DNA from: JAPOUP01 sp965199865
GTDB taxonomy: Bacteria > Pseudomonadota > Alphaproteobacteria > Rhodobacterales > Rhodobacteraceae
Assembly (NCBI GenBank): GCA_965199865.1
Contig: CBDATU010000005.1
Location: 248,001-312,000 of the forward strand
Direction of reading: 5' to 3'
DNA length: 64,000 nt
Shown: positions 1-8,536 of the stretch, piece after piece
How positions within the stretch are numbered: position 1 is the stretch's first letter
Layout: every line of letters begins with the position of its first letter
Notes under the pieces: model-generated
What the model was told of the DNA's origin: nothing
Database searches by the model: none
What the model saw: the letters and a program-made list of their open reading frames with translations, nothing else
Program-made: the position numbers and the translations under genes

Positions 1-1
1 G

Positions 2-691
2 TTCTCTGACAACAATGTCCGACTTGCGCTCAAGCACGCGATCAATCGGGAAGAGATCATCGAAAAGATCGTCTTCGGAACGGGCATTCCCGGCAACGAC
101 TTCCATGTGTCACCCAACATGCCCTACTTCCCTGCGGAAATCCCGCAGCGGACCTACGATCCCGACAAGGCCAGATTCCACCTCAAGGAAGCCGGACTCG
201 ACTCGCTCAGTGTTGAGCTTTCAGCCACCGACTCAGTCCTTCCCGGTGCGGTCGATATGGTGGTGCTCTACTCCGAACAGGCCAAAGCGGCAGGGATCAA
301 AATTACACCCGTGCGGGAGCCATCCGACGGCTACTGGTCGGATGTATGGCTGACCAAACCGTTCGTCTTCGTGAAATGGGGCGCACGGCCAACACCGGAC
401 AACATGTTCACGCTCGCCTATTCGGCGGAAGCGGCATGGAACGAGGCGCACTGGAAGCATGATCGTTTCAACGAACTGCTTCTGCTGGCAAAGGCGGAAC
501 TGGACGAAACGCGTCGTGCCGAGATGTACCACGAAATGTGCCTGATCGCACGCGACGAGGGCGGCACCATAATCCCGATGTTCGTCAATTTCGTGTATGC
601 CCGGCGCAAGAACGTCCAACACGGACCAAGTGTGGCGGCGTCCTGGGAGGCCGACGGCGCACGTGGCACCAGCCGCTGGTGGTTCGTCTAA
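2..691 (+). CDS. ABC transporter substrate-binding protein, peptide/nickel type, C-terminal part
   Basis: The gene enters from the left edge, so the signal peptide and N-terminal lobe are missing. About 229 residues of a family 5 (DppA/OppA-like) periplasmic binding protein are visible. The segment reading VRLALKHAINREEII is the typical helix of this family that follows the hinge, and the end contains the usual stretch ending in a basic YARRKNV segment. Two permease genes and a fused ATPase gene follow on the same strand, so this is the ligand-capturing subunit of a complete importer for peptides or a similar small solute. The ligand cannot be told from this part. A strong hairpin lies just after the stop codon. 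Confidence 0.85.
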   Translation, partial: FSDNNVRLALKHAINREEIIEKIVFGTGIPGNDFHVSPNMPYFPAEIPQRTYDPDKARFHLKEAGLDSLSVELSATDSVLPGAVDMVVLYSEQAKAAGIKITPVREPSDGYWSDVWLTKPFVFVKWGARPTPDNMFTLAYSAEAAWNEAHWKHDRFNELLLLAKAELDETRRAEMYHEMCLIARDEGGTIIPMFVNFVYARRKNVQHGPSVAASWEADGARGTSRWWFV

Positions 692-700
692 TCGAAAATG

Positions 701-725
701 GGCCCGGGCGCGTTGCGCCCGGGCC
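701..725 (+). promoter_or_regulatory. Intercistronic stem-loop after the binding-protein gene
   Basis: A perfect 11-bp GC-rich stem (GGCCCGGGCGC, loop GTT) starts nine bases after the stop codon of the binding-protein gene. No T-run follows, so it does not look like a full terminator. Stem-loops in this position commonly protect the upstream message or cause partial termination, giving more binding protein than membrane subunits. That role is inferred. Confidence 0.6.
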
Positions 726-805
726 GACACCGCAGCCGACGGTTAACCGGTATCCGCCGTACGGTTCGGTAATGTCGGCCAAAGCGCGACTACAGGGAGG
801 AACCA

Positions 806-1762
806 GTGAGAGACATTCTCAGGCTTGTCCTCAAGCGCCTCGGGCTAGGGCTCGTGACGCTGCTTGTCATATCCATAATCATTTTCTTCATGGTCGAACT
901 GCTTCCCGGCGATCTCGCTCAGGCGGTTCTCGGACAGGGCGCCACCCCGGAAGCCGTTGAGAACCTGCGTAGGGAACTCGGTCTCGATCGACCATCCGTC
1001 ATCCGCTATCTTGACTGGCTATCCGGTGCGATCGTCGGAGATTTCGGCAACTCGCTGATTTCGGGTGAACGTGTTGGTGAGGCCATTTCGGATCGTTTCC
1101 TCAACACGCTGTTCCTCGCTGCCTATGCTGCGGTGATCGCGGTTCCGTTCGCAATCCTTCTCGGTGTTCTTGTCGCCTTACTCAGGAATTCCCTGTTCGA
1201 CCGCGTCGCGAACGTGCTGACGCTGACCTCCATCTCCAGCCCGGAATTCTTTCTCGGATACATCCTGATCCTGTATCTGGCGGTCAAGACCGGGCTGTTT
1301 CCCGCAATCGCCAGCCTTAGTAGCGAAATGTCATTCGGCGAACTTCTCGAACGGACCTTCCTTCCGGCCCTGACCCTGGTGCTGGTGGTGACGGCGCATA
1401 TGATGCGTATGACACGCGCGGCGATCATCAACCTTCTGGCATCACCCTATATCGAGATGGCACGGCTAAAGGGCGCACCCCCTTGGAAGGTCATCGCCCG
1501 GCACGCCCTGCCGAACGCCTGGGCACCCATCATCAACGTCGTCGCCCTGAACCTCGCCTATTTGATCACGGGCGTGGTTCTGGTCGAAGTGGTGTTCGTC
1601 TATCCCGGAATCGGACAGCTTCTGGTCGATGCCGTGGCCAAACGTGATTTCGCGATCGTTCAGGCCTGCTGCCTCATCTTCGCAGCCACATTCATCCTTC
1701 TCAACCTCGCTGCGGATGTCGGTGCGATCCTGACCAATCCGCGGCTTCGGCACCCGAAATAG
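806..1762 (+). CDS. ABC transporter permease, DppB/OppB type
   Basis: A 318-residue inner-membrane permease starting at GTG, with a good ribosome binding site (GGGAGG) just upstream. It has an N-terminal membrane helix at about residues 12-34 (LVTLLVISIIIFFMVELLPGD, the family signature leading into the first periplasmic loop) and about five further helices. The cytoplasmic EAA loop that contacts the ATPase is at about residues 212-232 (EMARLKGAPPWKVIARHALP). Length and layout are normal for the DppB family. It pairs with the DppC-type permease 12 bases downstream to form the membrane channel. Confidence 0.93.
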   Translation: MRDILRLVLKRLGLGLVTLLVISIIIFFMVELLPGDLAQAVLGQGATPEAVENLRRELGLDRPSVIRYLDWLSGAIVGDFGNSLISGERVGEAISDRFLNTLFLAAYAAVIAVPFAILLGVLVALLRNSLFDRVANVLTLTSISSPEFFLGYILILYLAVKTGLFPAIASLSSEMSFGELLERTFLPALTLVLVVTAHMMRMTRAAIINLLASPYIEMARLKGAPPWKVIARHALPNAWAPIINVVALNLAYLITGVVLVEVVFVYPGIGQLLVDAVAKRDFAIVQACCLIFAATFILLNLAADVGAILTNPRLRHPK

Positions 1763-1774
1763 GAGGACTGGAAC

Positions 1775-2836
1775 GTGAGCGTGTTTGTAATCATCTACTT
1801 CGCGTTTCTGGTCATCGCGTCCAGCCTCGCGGCCTACTACCAGCGACGTGGCCCATTCCTGGTCCTGTTTTCGCTGACCCTCGCGTCTTTCGTGCTGGGA
1901 ATCGTCGGTGGAACACCGGCGTTGAGGTTCGTCTCCATTGGAGCGGGACTGCTCGCCTTCGCTGCGGGCGTCGCCTACTGCTTCCGCGAGTTTCTCATCA
2001 TCATCATGCCAACGGGTATCGCCAAGGAGCTAAAGACCGCGCCATTGACAGCCGCTTTCGGGCTGTTCGTGATCTTCACTTATGCGGTAGCCGGCATTTT
2101 CGCGCCCTGGATCGCGCCTTTTGGCGAATCGGAGATCATCTCCTCGGCATTCGCTCCCGCTGATGAGAATATGCTTCTTGGTGCGGACCAGCTCGGCCGT
2201 GACATGTTCAGCAGAATCATATTCGGTGCCCGCAATTCCGTCGGGCTGGCATTGGTCGCCACAATCGCCGCATTCGTGATCGGGGCGCTTGCCGGACTGC
2301 TGGCGGCAACCAAGGGCGGTTGGTTTGATCAGCTCATGGGGCGTGCGGCCGACGTGATCATGTCGATTCCATCGCTTATTTTCGCGCTTCTCATGCTGTC
2401 CATATTCGGTCCCAAGATGATCGTCATCATCGTTGCCGTAGCGATCATCTACGCCCCGCGCGTATTCCGGCTTACCCGCGCCGTGGCCGGCAATGTCGTG
2501 GTCATGGACTATATCGAGGCGGCGAAGCTCAGGGGTGAAAGAACCTGGTACCTCATCAGGAAGGAAATCCTTCCCAACTCGACCGCGCCGCTTGTGGCGG
2601 AGTTCGGTCTGGAATTCTGCTTCGTATTCCTGCTGGTCGCCGGCCTGTCCTTCCTCGGCCTCGGAATCCAGCCTCCGACCGCGGATTGGGGATCCATGGT
2701 GCGGGAGAACGCGACGCTGATTTCATTTGGTGACCTGACACCACTCATCCCGGCAGCCGCCATCGCCCTGCTGACCGTGGCGGTGAACTTCGTCGTCGAC
2801 TGGATGCTGTTCCGGTCCTCCGGCCTGAAGGAGTGA
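1775..2836 (+). CDS. ABC transporter permease, DppC/OppC type, with extended N-terminus
   Basis: A 353-residue permease starting at GTG, eight bases after a perfect AGGAGG. The C-terminal 230 residues are a normal OppC-type domain with the EAA loop at about residues 243-265 (YIEAAKLRGERTWYLIRKEI) and the usual ending near LGIQPPTADWGSM. The first ~75 residues add two or three hydrophobic helices before the family's normal first helix, which is longer than the usual single N-terminal helix. It forms the channel with the upstream permease. Its stop codon lies just before the ATPase start. Confidence 0.92.
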   Translation: MSVFVIIYFAFLVIASSLAAYYQRRGPFLVLFSLTLASFVLGIVGGTPALRFVSIGAGLLAFAAGVAYCFREFLIIIMPTGIAKELKTAPLTAAFGLFVIFTYAVAGIFAPWIAPFGESEIISSAFAPADENMLLGADQLGRDMFSRIIFGARNSVGLALVATIAAFVIGALAGLLAATKGGWFDQLMGRAADVIMSIPSLIFALLMLSIFGPKMIVIIVAVAIIYAPRVFRLTRAVAGNVVVMDYIEAAKLRGERTWYLIRKEILPNSTAPLVAEFGLEFCFVFLLVAGLSFLGLGIQPPTADWGSMVRENATLISFGDLTPLIPAAAIALLTVAVNFVVDWMLFRSSGLKE

Positions 2837-2841
2837 TTCAG

Positions 2842-4491
2842 ATGGTAAAGAACAAAAAGGCGCTTCTGGAAATCAATGGGCTGAAGATCCAAGGCTATAC
2901 CGGAGAGCAATGGGTTGACATCATCAAGGGCGTTGACCTCACCCTTCGCCGTGGCGAGGTGATGGGACTGATCGGCGAGTCCGGTGCCGGCAAGTCGACC
3001 ATCGGCGCCGCAGCAATGGGATACGCCCGCGACGGCACCCGCATTTCGGAAGGCTCCATCGAATTTGACGGCATGGAGCTGACCACCGCTTCGGAGGCGG
3101 AAAAGCGCGCCCTAAGGGGATCGCGCATCGCATATGTCGCGCAGTCAGCGGCCGCTTCGTTCAATCCGGCGCATAAGATCATCGACCAGCATACGGAAGC
3201 GCCACTGCATTACCGCATCAAGAAGCGTCTCGAAGCGCAGGAAGACGCGATGGATCTCTATGAGCGCCTGCGGCTTCCCAATCCGCGGGAAATCGGCTTC
3301 CGCTATCCGCACCAGGTTTCCGGTGGGCAGCTGCAGCGGGCGATGACGGCGATGGCGATGGCCTGCCGCCCGGACCTGATCATATTCGACGAACCGACCA
3401 CTGCGCTCGATGTCACCACGCAGATCGAGGTGCTAGCGGCGATTCGTGACATCGTCGATCAGTTCGACACCGCGGCAATCTACATCACCCATGATCTCGC
3501 CGTGGTGGCCCAGATGGCCGACACCATCAAGGTCCTGCTTCGTGGACGCGAAGTCGAGGAGGCACCCACGCAGGAAATGCTTGACCAGCCTAGGGAGGAC
3601 TACACCAAGTCCCTGTGGGCTGTGCGCAGTTTCCAGCGGCCGCAGAAGTGGCGTCCGACAGGCGTCGAGCCACTGATTTCGATTCGGAACGTGGATGCGG
3701 CCTATACCGGTGGGGTAAAGGTCCTGGACGAGGTCTCATTCGACATCCATGAAGGCATGACGGTTGCGGTCGTCGGTGAGTCAGGCTCCGGCAAGTCCAC
3801 CACCGCCCGGGTGATCACCGGCCTTCTGCCGCCAATGAACGGAGAAGTGCTGTTCAGGGGCGATCCACTTCCGCCGAGCTATCTGAACAGGAACAAGGAG
3901 CAGCTCCGTCAGGCGCAGATGATCTACCAGATGGCCGACACCGCGCTTAATCCCAAGGTCCGCATCAGTGAGATCATCGGCAGACCGGCACAGTTTTATT
4001 CCGGCCTGCATGGAGCGGACCTGAAGCACCGAGTTGATGAGCTGCTAGACCTCATTGAGCTGGATCCGGCAAGATTCTACGATCGCTATCCTCCAGAGCT
4101 GTCCGGGGGGCAGAAGCAGCGCATCGGCATTGCCCGTGCACTTGCGGCGGAACCGACATTCATCATCTGTGACGAGGTCACCAGCGCACTTGACCAGCTT
4201 GTTGCGGAGGGAATCCTGAAACTTCTTGACCGACTGCAGAATGACCTGAAGCTGTCCTACATGTTCATCACCCATGATCTTGCCACGGTTCGATCAATCG
4301 CGGATGAAGTTGTGGTCATGCAGAATGGCCGCGTGGTCGAGCAGGGTGCCAAGGACGAGATGTTCACGCCTCCGCATCATCCATATACGGATCTTCTGCT
4401 TTCATCAGTTCCGGAAATGGATTCCAACTGGCTTACCACACTGCTCGAAGAGCGGGGCGTGGACAACATCGGGGACGCGGCAAGGGTCTGA
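2842..4491 (+). CDS. Fused dual ATPase of peptide-type ABC importer (DppD-DppF fusion)
   Basis: A 549-residue protein with two complete ATPase domains, as in fused DppDF/GsiA/YejF proteins. Domain 1 has Walker A GESGAGKST near residue 43, signature SGGQLQR near 160 and Walker B LIIFDEPT near 180. Domain 2 has GESGSGKST near 312, SGGQKQR near 420 and FIICDEVTS near 440. The second Q-loop reads YQMADTALNP, lacking the aspartate that usually follows the glutamine. The ATG at 2842 is chosen because AAGGAG lies nine bases upstream; a GTG at 2833 is possible but too close to that site. Drives import together with the two preceding permeases. Confidence 0.93.
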   Translation: MVKNKKALLEINGLKIQGYTGEQWVDIIKGVDLTLRRGEVMGLIGESGAGKSTIGAAAMGYARDGTRISEGSIEFDGMELTTASEAEKRALRGSRIAYVAQSAAASFNPAHKIIDQHTEAPLHYRIKKRLEAQEDAMDLYERLRLPNPREIGFRYPHQVSGGQLQRAMTAMAMACRPDLIIFDEPTTALDVTTQIEVLAAIRDIVDQFDTAAIYITHDLAVVAQMADTIKVLLRGREVEEAPTQEMLDQPREDYTKSLWAVRSFQRPQKWRPTGVEPLISIRNVDAAYTGGVKVLDEVSFDIHEGMTVAVVGESGSGKSTTARVITGLLPPMNGEVLFRGDPLPPSYLNRNKEQLRQAQMIYQMADTALNPKVRISEIIGRPAQFYSGLHGADLKHRVDELLDLIELDPARFYDRYPPELSGGQKQRIGIARALAAEPTFIICDEVTSALDQLVAEGILKLLDRLQNDLKLSYMFITHDLATVRSIADEVVVMQNGRVVEQGAKDEMFTPPHHPYTDLLLSSVPEMDSNWLTTLLEERGVDNIGDAARV

Positions 4492-4775
4492 ATCATTCCG
4501 GTCCGGACCTTGCTTCGTCATGGGATTCGCCCCTGAAATCGCCATCCGTTTCAGCGCGTGATCGCCACCTGTCGGCGTGACCAGGTTCATGCGTGAATGG
4601 CGCAATCGAGACAGAACCGCTGTAACGGATATGAAGCTGCTGCCGAAGAAAGCCTCTGAATGGCGTTTTGGCACGTTCCCCCAATTCATCACAGGCAATA
4701 CTGCAGCTGCTGAAGGGAGTGTTGCACCAGATTCTCTATGTGCTAAGGGCTCCGAAGGGAAAGCTAGGGGGTTGT

Positions 4776-6416
4776 ATGGATTTCGATCTCGGCACCTATT
4801 CGCGCAGGGTAACCACAAATTCGGAATGTGCGCAGACCTGGTTCAATCGGGGGCTGGTCTGGCTTTTCGGCTATAACCATGAGGAGGCGATCGCATGCTT
4901 CGAACGTGCCGTTTCCGAGGATCCAGGCTGCGGAATGGCGCATTGGGGCATCGCCTATGCGATTGGCCCGAATTACAACAAGCCTTGGCGGGTATTCGCC
5001 GAGACTGAACGGGCTTCGGCTCTCGACCGTGCGCAGTCCGCTCTAGCCGCAGCCCGGGAAGCGACGGGTCTGTCACCTGTCGAGACCGCCCTGATTGAGG
5101 CACTCGTCACACGCTATCCTGTTGACCCGGGAATCGAGGACTATACGCCGTTCACCGACGCATTCGCGGAAGCCATGCGCAGGGTTCTTTCCGCCTTCCC
5201 AGATGACCTGGATGTCGTCTACATCGCGTCGGAGGCACTCATCACCCGCACCCCATGGCAGCTCTGGGACCTCCGCTCAGGGCAGCCGGCTGAAGGAGCG
5301 TCGACCAGGGAAGCCGCCAAACTCCTCAACGATGCCTTTTCCGGTCTTCCTGGCACATGGGATCATCCGGGCCTGCTTCACCTGTTCATCCATCTGATGG
5401 AGATGTCGCCCACTCCGGAAGCCGCGCTGCGACACGGTGACCGGTTAACGGGTCTGGTTCCGGATAGCGGTCACCTGATGCATATGGCGACTCATATAGA
5501 TGTGCTCTGTGGTGACTACCAGAACGTAGTCGACCGGAACATGGCCGCTGCACGGGTGGACCGGAAGTACAGGGCATATGCGGGGGCGGAAAACTTCTAT
5601 GCGCTCTATCGCATCCACAACCTGCACTTCACCGTTTATGGAGCGATGTTGAGCGCCAGACCCGGGATTGCGTTGGATTTCGCCGCACAGCTTCGCAGCG
5701 AGGTACCAGACGAGGTGGTACGCGTCTATCCGGACCTGTTTGAGGCGTTCGTCGCCACCCGGGCACATGTGCTGGTCCGCTTTGGCCGGTGGAAGGAGAT
5801 TCTGGCCGAGCCGACCCCCGAATGCGAAGAGCTCTACGCCTTTACCCGCGCGCTCATCATTTATGCCCGCACCGTAGCGCTGGCGAATCTGAACGAACCG
5901 GACAGGGCGCAGGAGGAAAGCGACCGCTTTCTCGCCGCATTCGACGCAGTCCCGGAGACCCGCCTACTGTTCCAGAATTACGCCCGGGACGTACTGGGTG
6001 TTGCCCGGGAAATGATGCTGGGGGAACTGGCCTACAAGGCTGGCCGCGTTGAAGAAGGCCTGGAGCATCTTCGCGAGGCCGTGCGGCTTGACGACGGCCT
6101 CATGTATGAAGAGCCCTGGGCATGGCCACAACCGGCCCGCCACGCCCTCGGCGCCCTCCTTCTGGATGCGGGCTACTGGAAAGAGGCTGAGCAGGTTTAC
6201 CGTGCGGACCTGGGTCTGGATCCGACTCTGCCCCGGGCCTTGCAACACCCGCGCAATGTCTGGTCACTCCATGGCCTGCATGAATGTCTTGAGCGGCGCG
6301 GAGAAGCGACAGAATTACCATATGTCCGCAATCTGCTCGACCTGGCGCTGGCACGCGCTGAAGTGCCCGTCACCGCCAGTTGCTACTGTCGGACCGGATG
6401 CCAGCCCGCACGATGA
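4776..6416 (+). CDS. Tetratricopeptide-repeat protein, function unknown
   Basis: A 546-residue soluble protein with no signal peptide. The first 60 residues hold a clear TPR-like helix pair (TWFNRGLVWLFGYNHEEAIA followed by CFERAVSEDPGCGMAHWGIA). Further TPR-like helix pairs occur near residues 380-460 and near the C-terminus. Similar proteins are annotated in many proteobacteria only as TPR proteins. The frame stays open upstream to 4668, but the ATG at 4776 gives the family-like start MDFDLGTYSRR and is preceded by a G-rich stretch. It lies 284 bases after the importer operon and may be transcribed separately. No partner is evident. Confidence 0.8.
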   Translation: MDFDLGTYSRRVTTNSECAQTWFNRGLVWLFGYNHEEAIACFERAVSEDPGCGMAHWGIAYAIGPNYNKPWRVFAETERASALDRAQSALAAAREATGLSPVETALIEALVTRYPVDPGIEDYTPFTDAFAEAMRRVLSAFPDDLDVVYIASEALITRTPWQLWDLRSGQPAEGASTREAAKLLNDAFSGLPGTWDHPGLLHLFIHLMEMSPTPEAALRHGDRLTGLVPDSGHLMHMATHIDVLCGDYQNVVDRNMAAARVDRKYRAYAGAENFYALYRIHNLHFTVYGAMLSARPGIALDFAAQLRSEVPDEVVRVYPDLFEAFVATRAHVLVRFGRWKEILAEPTPECEELYAFTRALIIYARTVALANLNEPDRAQEESDRFLAAFDAVPETRLLFQNYARDVLGVAREMMLGELAYKAGRVEEGLEHLREAVRLDDGLMYEEPWAWPQPARHALGALLLDAGYWKEAEQVYRADLGLDPTLPRALQHPRNVWSLHGLHECLERRGEATELPYVRNLLDLALARAEVPVTASCYCRTGCQPAR

Positions 6417-6441
6417 ACGGCCATTCAGCCTGACGGTGCTA

Positions 6442-7162
6442 GAGTCCGTTGACAATCACCTGGCGGCGATCACGACCGCCGCCAGAAGAAACGTCGCCCG
6501 GAAACTCGCCGCCGTTTTGTCGTAACGTGTCGCGACGGCCCGGAACTCTTTGATTTTGGCGAAGAAATTCTCTATCTGGTGGCGCCAGCCATACATCCCG
6601 CGGTCATGCTCACGCACCGTCTTCCTGTTCGACCGCGATGGCGATGTCCACCAGGTAACCGGGCGCGTCGGTCATCGCCAGGACCCTGCCGGTCAGGCCT
6701 CCCCGCGAGCGTCCGAGCCCCTGGCCCGAAGCCCCCCTTTTCCGCCGGCCGCCTTCCGGTGGGCCCTCATGACCGTGCCGTCGACGCGGACGTACCCGAA
6801 ATTGAACTTTCCGGACATCCTCTGGAAAACACGGCCGGAAACGCCGCCCTCCACCCGGCGCCGGAACCGTCTGGAGACGCTGTTCCACTTTCCGAAGCGT
6901 TCCGGAAGGTCGCGCCAGGGCCCCGTCCGGGTGCGCCATGGAACCGCCTCAGGGAAAAGACGACTGTCCGCCGCCGTCACTCCCGGGTCACCCTTCCGAC
7001 CCGGAAGCATGTCCCGGATCCGTTCCCGCATGTCATCCGTCAGGACCTGCCTGCCTTCGCCCATCATACCGCCCCCGATTGCCTGAATGGCCGTTTCGGC
7101 CTTTGTTGAGGGCACCGTAGCCGATCCGGTCCTGACGTTCATATTAAGATGTCAACGGACCC
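6442..7162. mobile_element. IS5-family (IS427-like) insertion sequence, internally deleted
   Basis: About 720 bp bounded by terminal inverted repeats: GAGTCCGTTGACA at 6442-6454 and its complement (GGGTCCGTTGACA, one mismatch) at 7150-7162. The element is flanked by TA on each side within CTAG (6439-6442 and 7162-7165), which fits the TA-type target duplication of the IS427 group. The transposase reading frame inside is broken and lacks the middle of the catalytic domain, so the element cannot move by itself; it could still be mobilised by a related transposase because both ends are present. Confidence 0.88.
6456..7067 (-). pseudogene. IS5-family transposase, frameshifted and internally deleted
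   Basis: Read on the minus strand, the N-terminal part is clear (LTDDMRERIRDMLPGRKGDPG, then WRDLPERFGKWNSV), continuing through FGYVRVDGTVMRAH, which carries the first catalytic Asp. Near 6740 the frame changes, giving GLGRSRGGLTGRV. Near 6630 the sequence jumps from VDIAIA directly to SNRKTVREHDRGMYGWRHQI, then ENFFAKIKEFRAVATRYDKT, so the segment with the second catalytic Asp is deleted. The terminal Glu in IENFF remains. Stop TGA is at 6456-6458. The first ATG of the family start is taken as 7067; the frame is open to 7142. Confidence 0.88.
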
Positions 7163-7713
7163 TAGTTTCCTAATATCCTGCGAACATAGTTCTGCGTTTC
7201 GGCATATGGAGGCACGCCATTGTATTTCTGGACGGCACCCGGCCCGGCATTGTATGAAGCCAATGCCAGCCTCCAGTTCCGGAAACGGTCATATTGCTGG
7301 CGCAGATATCTCGCCCCACCATCCAGGTTCTCATACGGGTCCGTGCGGTCAACCCGCAGTTCACGGGCCGTAGCCGGCATCAGCTGCGCCAGGCCATAAG
7401 CCCCCTTGTGTGACTGCGCATGGGGACGCCAGCCGCTCTCCTGCTCGATAAGCCGCAGGAAGAGATCCTCGGGTATTCCGTGCCGACGCGCCGCATCCCG
7501 AGCCATGGCCAGATAACGCCCTTTATAGGCGCCACGGTACGATGGCAGAGCTTCATTCCCGGATCGGTAACGGATCGAATTGTGCTTGGCGACCTGCCTG
7601 TCAACAATGCGGAACCGCTCCGATAGAGTTCCGGATCCAGAAAAAAGAGCCTCAGCCGAAGCGGAGGAGGCCATCAGAACAACAGCAATGATATGGAGTG
7701 TCACGTACCGCAT
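7162..7713 (-). CDS. Periplasmic lytic transglycosylase, Slt/MltC-type domain
   Basis: A 183-residue secreted protein with signal peptide MRYVTLHIIAVVLMASSASA. The lysozyme-like SLT domain follows at about residues 75-180, with catalytic Glu in IEQESGW (near residue 92) and the family blocks AYGLAQLMPATA and LALASYNAGPGAV. It cleaves peptidoglycan strands by forming 1,6-anhydro ends. The ATG at 7713 is favoured over longer frames because it gives a clean signal peptide and has GGGAG eight bases upstream. Its TAG stop codon falls exactly at the end of the IS5 element; the CTAG target regenerates the stop, so the protein seems intact. Confidence 0.9.
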   Translation of the reverse strand: MRYVTLHIIAVVLMASSASAEALFSGSGTLSERFRIVDRQVAKHNSIRYRSGNEALPSYRGAYKGRYLAMARDAARRHGIPEDLFLRLIEQESGWRPHAQSHKGAYGLAQLMPATARELRVDRTDPYENLDGGARYLRQQYDRFRNWRLALASYNAGPGAVQKYNGVPPYAETQNYVRRILGN

Positions 7714-7884
7714 AACCACATACTCCCCACAAGCAGATGATAATACCCAATTCAGCACTGATGTCCAGCGGACATTTTTCATACCGATCGCGAAGAGCGG
7801 CAGGTAGCGGCTTGCGCTCGCGCTCTTCCCGTGGAACAGCGGTACCCGCAACGGAAGTTAAATCGGATTCAGCGGGAGACAGGA

Positions 7885-8391
7885 ATGGCGCGATCGGTTA
7901 ACAAAGTCACTCTGCTAGGAAATCTCGGTCGTGATCCCGAGGTCCGCACGTTTCAGAATGGCGGAAAGGTCTGCAATTTACGGATAGCGACATCCGAACG
8001 ATGGCGGGACCGCAACACAGGCGAACAGCGTGAGCGGACGGAATGGCATTCTGTCGCAATTTTCTCGGAACCCGTCGTGCGTATAGCGGAACAGTATCTC
8101 CGCAAAGGATCAATGGTTTACGTTGAGGGCCAACTGGAAACACGCAAATGGCAGGACCAGTCCGGCCAGGACCGCTACTCAACGGAGGTCACGCTTAGGC
8201 CATACAGGGGCGAACTGGTCCTACTTCCCCGCGGTGGTGAAGGCGGAGGCAGAGGCGACTATGCCGATGACGGCTCAGGCGGATATGGTGGCTATGGCGC
8301 GCCGCCTTCGGGCGGTGCCGCTCAGCAGCACCCCGACCAGGGCAGTGCCGCACCCCTACCCAGCGATCTTGACGACGAAATTCCATTCTAG
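7885..8391 (+). CDS. ssb: Single-stranded DNA-binding protein
   Basis: A 168-residue protein with an OB-fold at residues 1-110 (VNKVTLLGNLGRDPEVR, then WRDRNTGEQRERTEWHSV), a flexible Gly-rich linker, and the acidic tail DLDDEIPF that recruits replication and repair enzymes. It coats single-stranded DNA in replication, recombination and repair. The ATG at 7885 is preceded by GGGAGACAGGA and gives the standard start MARSVNKV; the upstream extension in the same frame is not conserved-looking. Length is typical for alphaproteobacteria. Confidence 0.97.
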   Translation: MARSVNKVTLLGNLGRDPEVRTFQNGGKVCNLRIATSERWRDRNTGEQRERTEWHSVAIFSEPVVRIAEQYLRKGSMVYVEGQLETRKWQDQSGQDRYSTEVTLRPYRGELVLLPRGGEGGGRGDYADDGSGGYGGYGAPPSGGAAQQHPDQGSAAPLPSDLDDEIPF

Positions 8392-8536
8392 CCATCTGGG
8401 CCACCACTTACGACAGCCGTAATCCGGTTTCACGGCAGCGGGGCCTTACGTTGTCAGATGTCCGACTTCACGCCTGAACATCAGACAGCTGGTGCCTGTC
8501 ACGCATATGACCGACTGAATCAGGGGAGCGCGCGGA

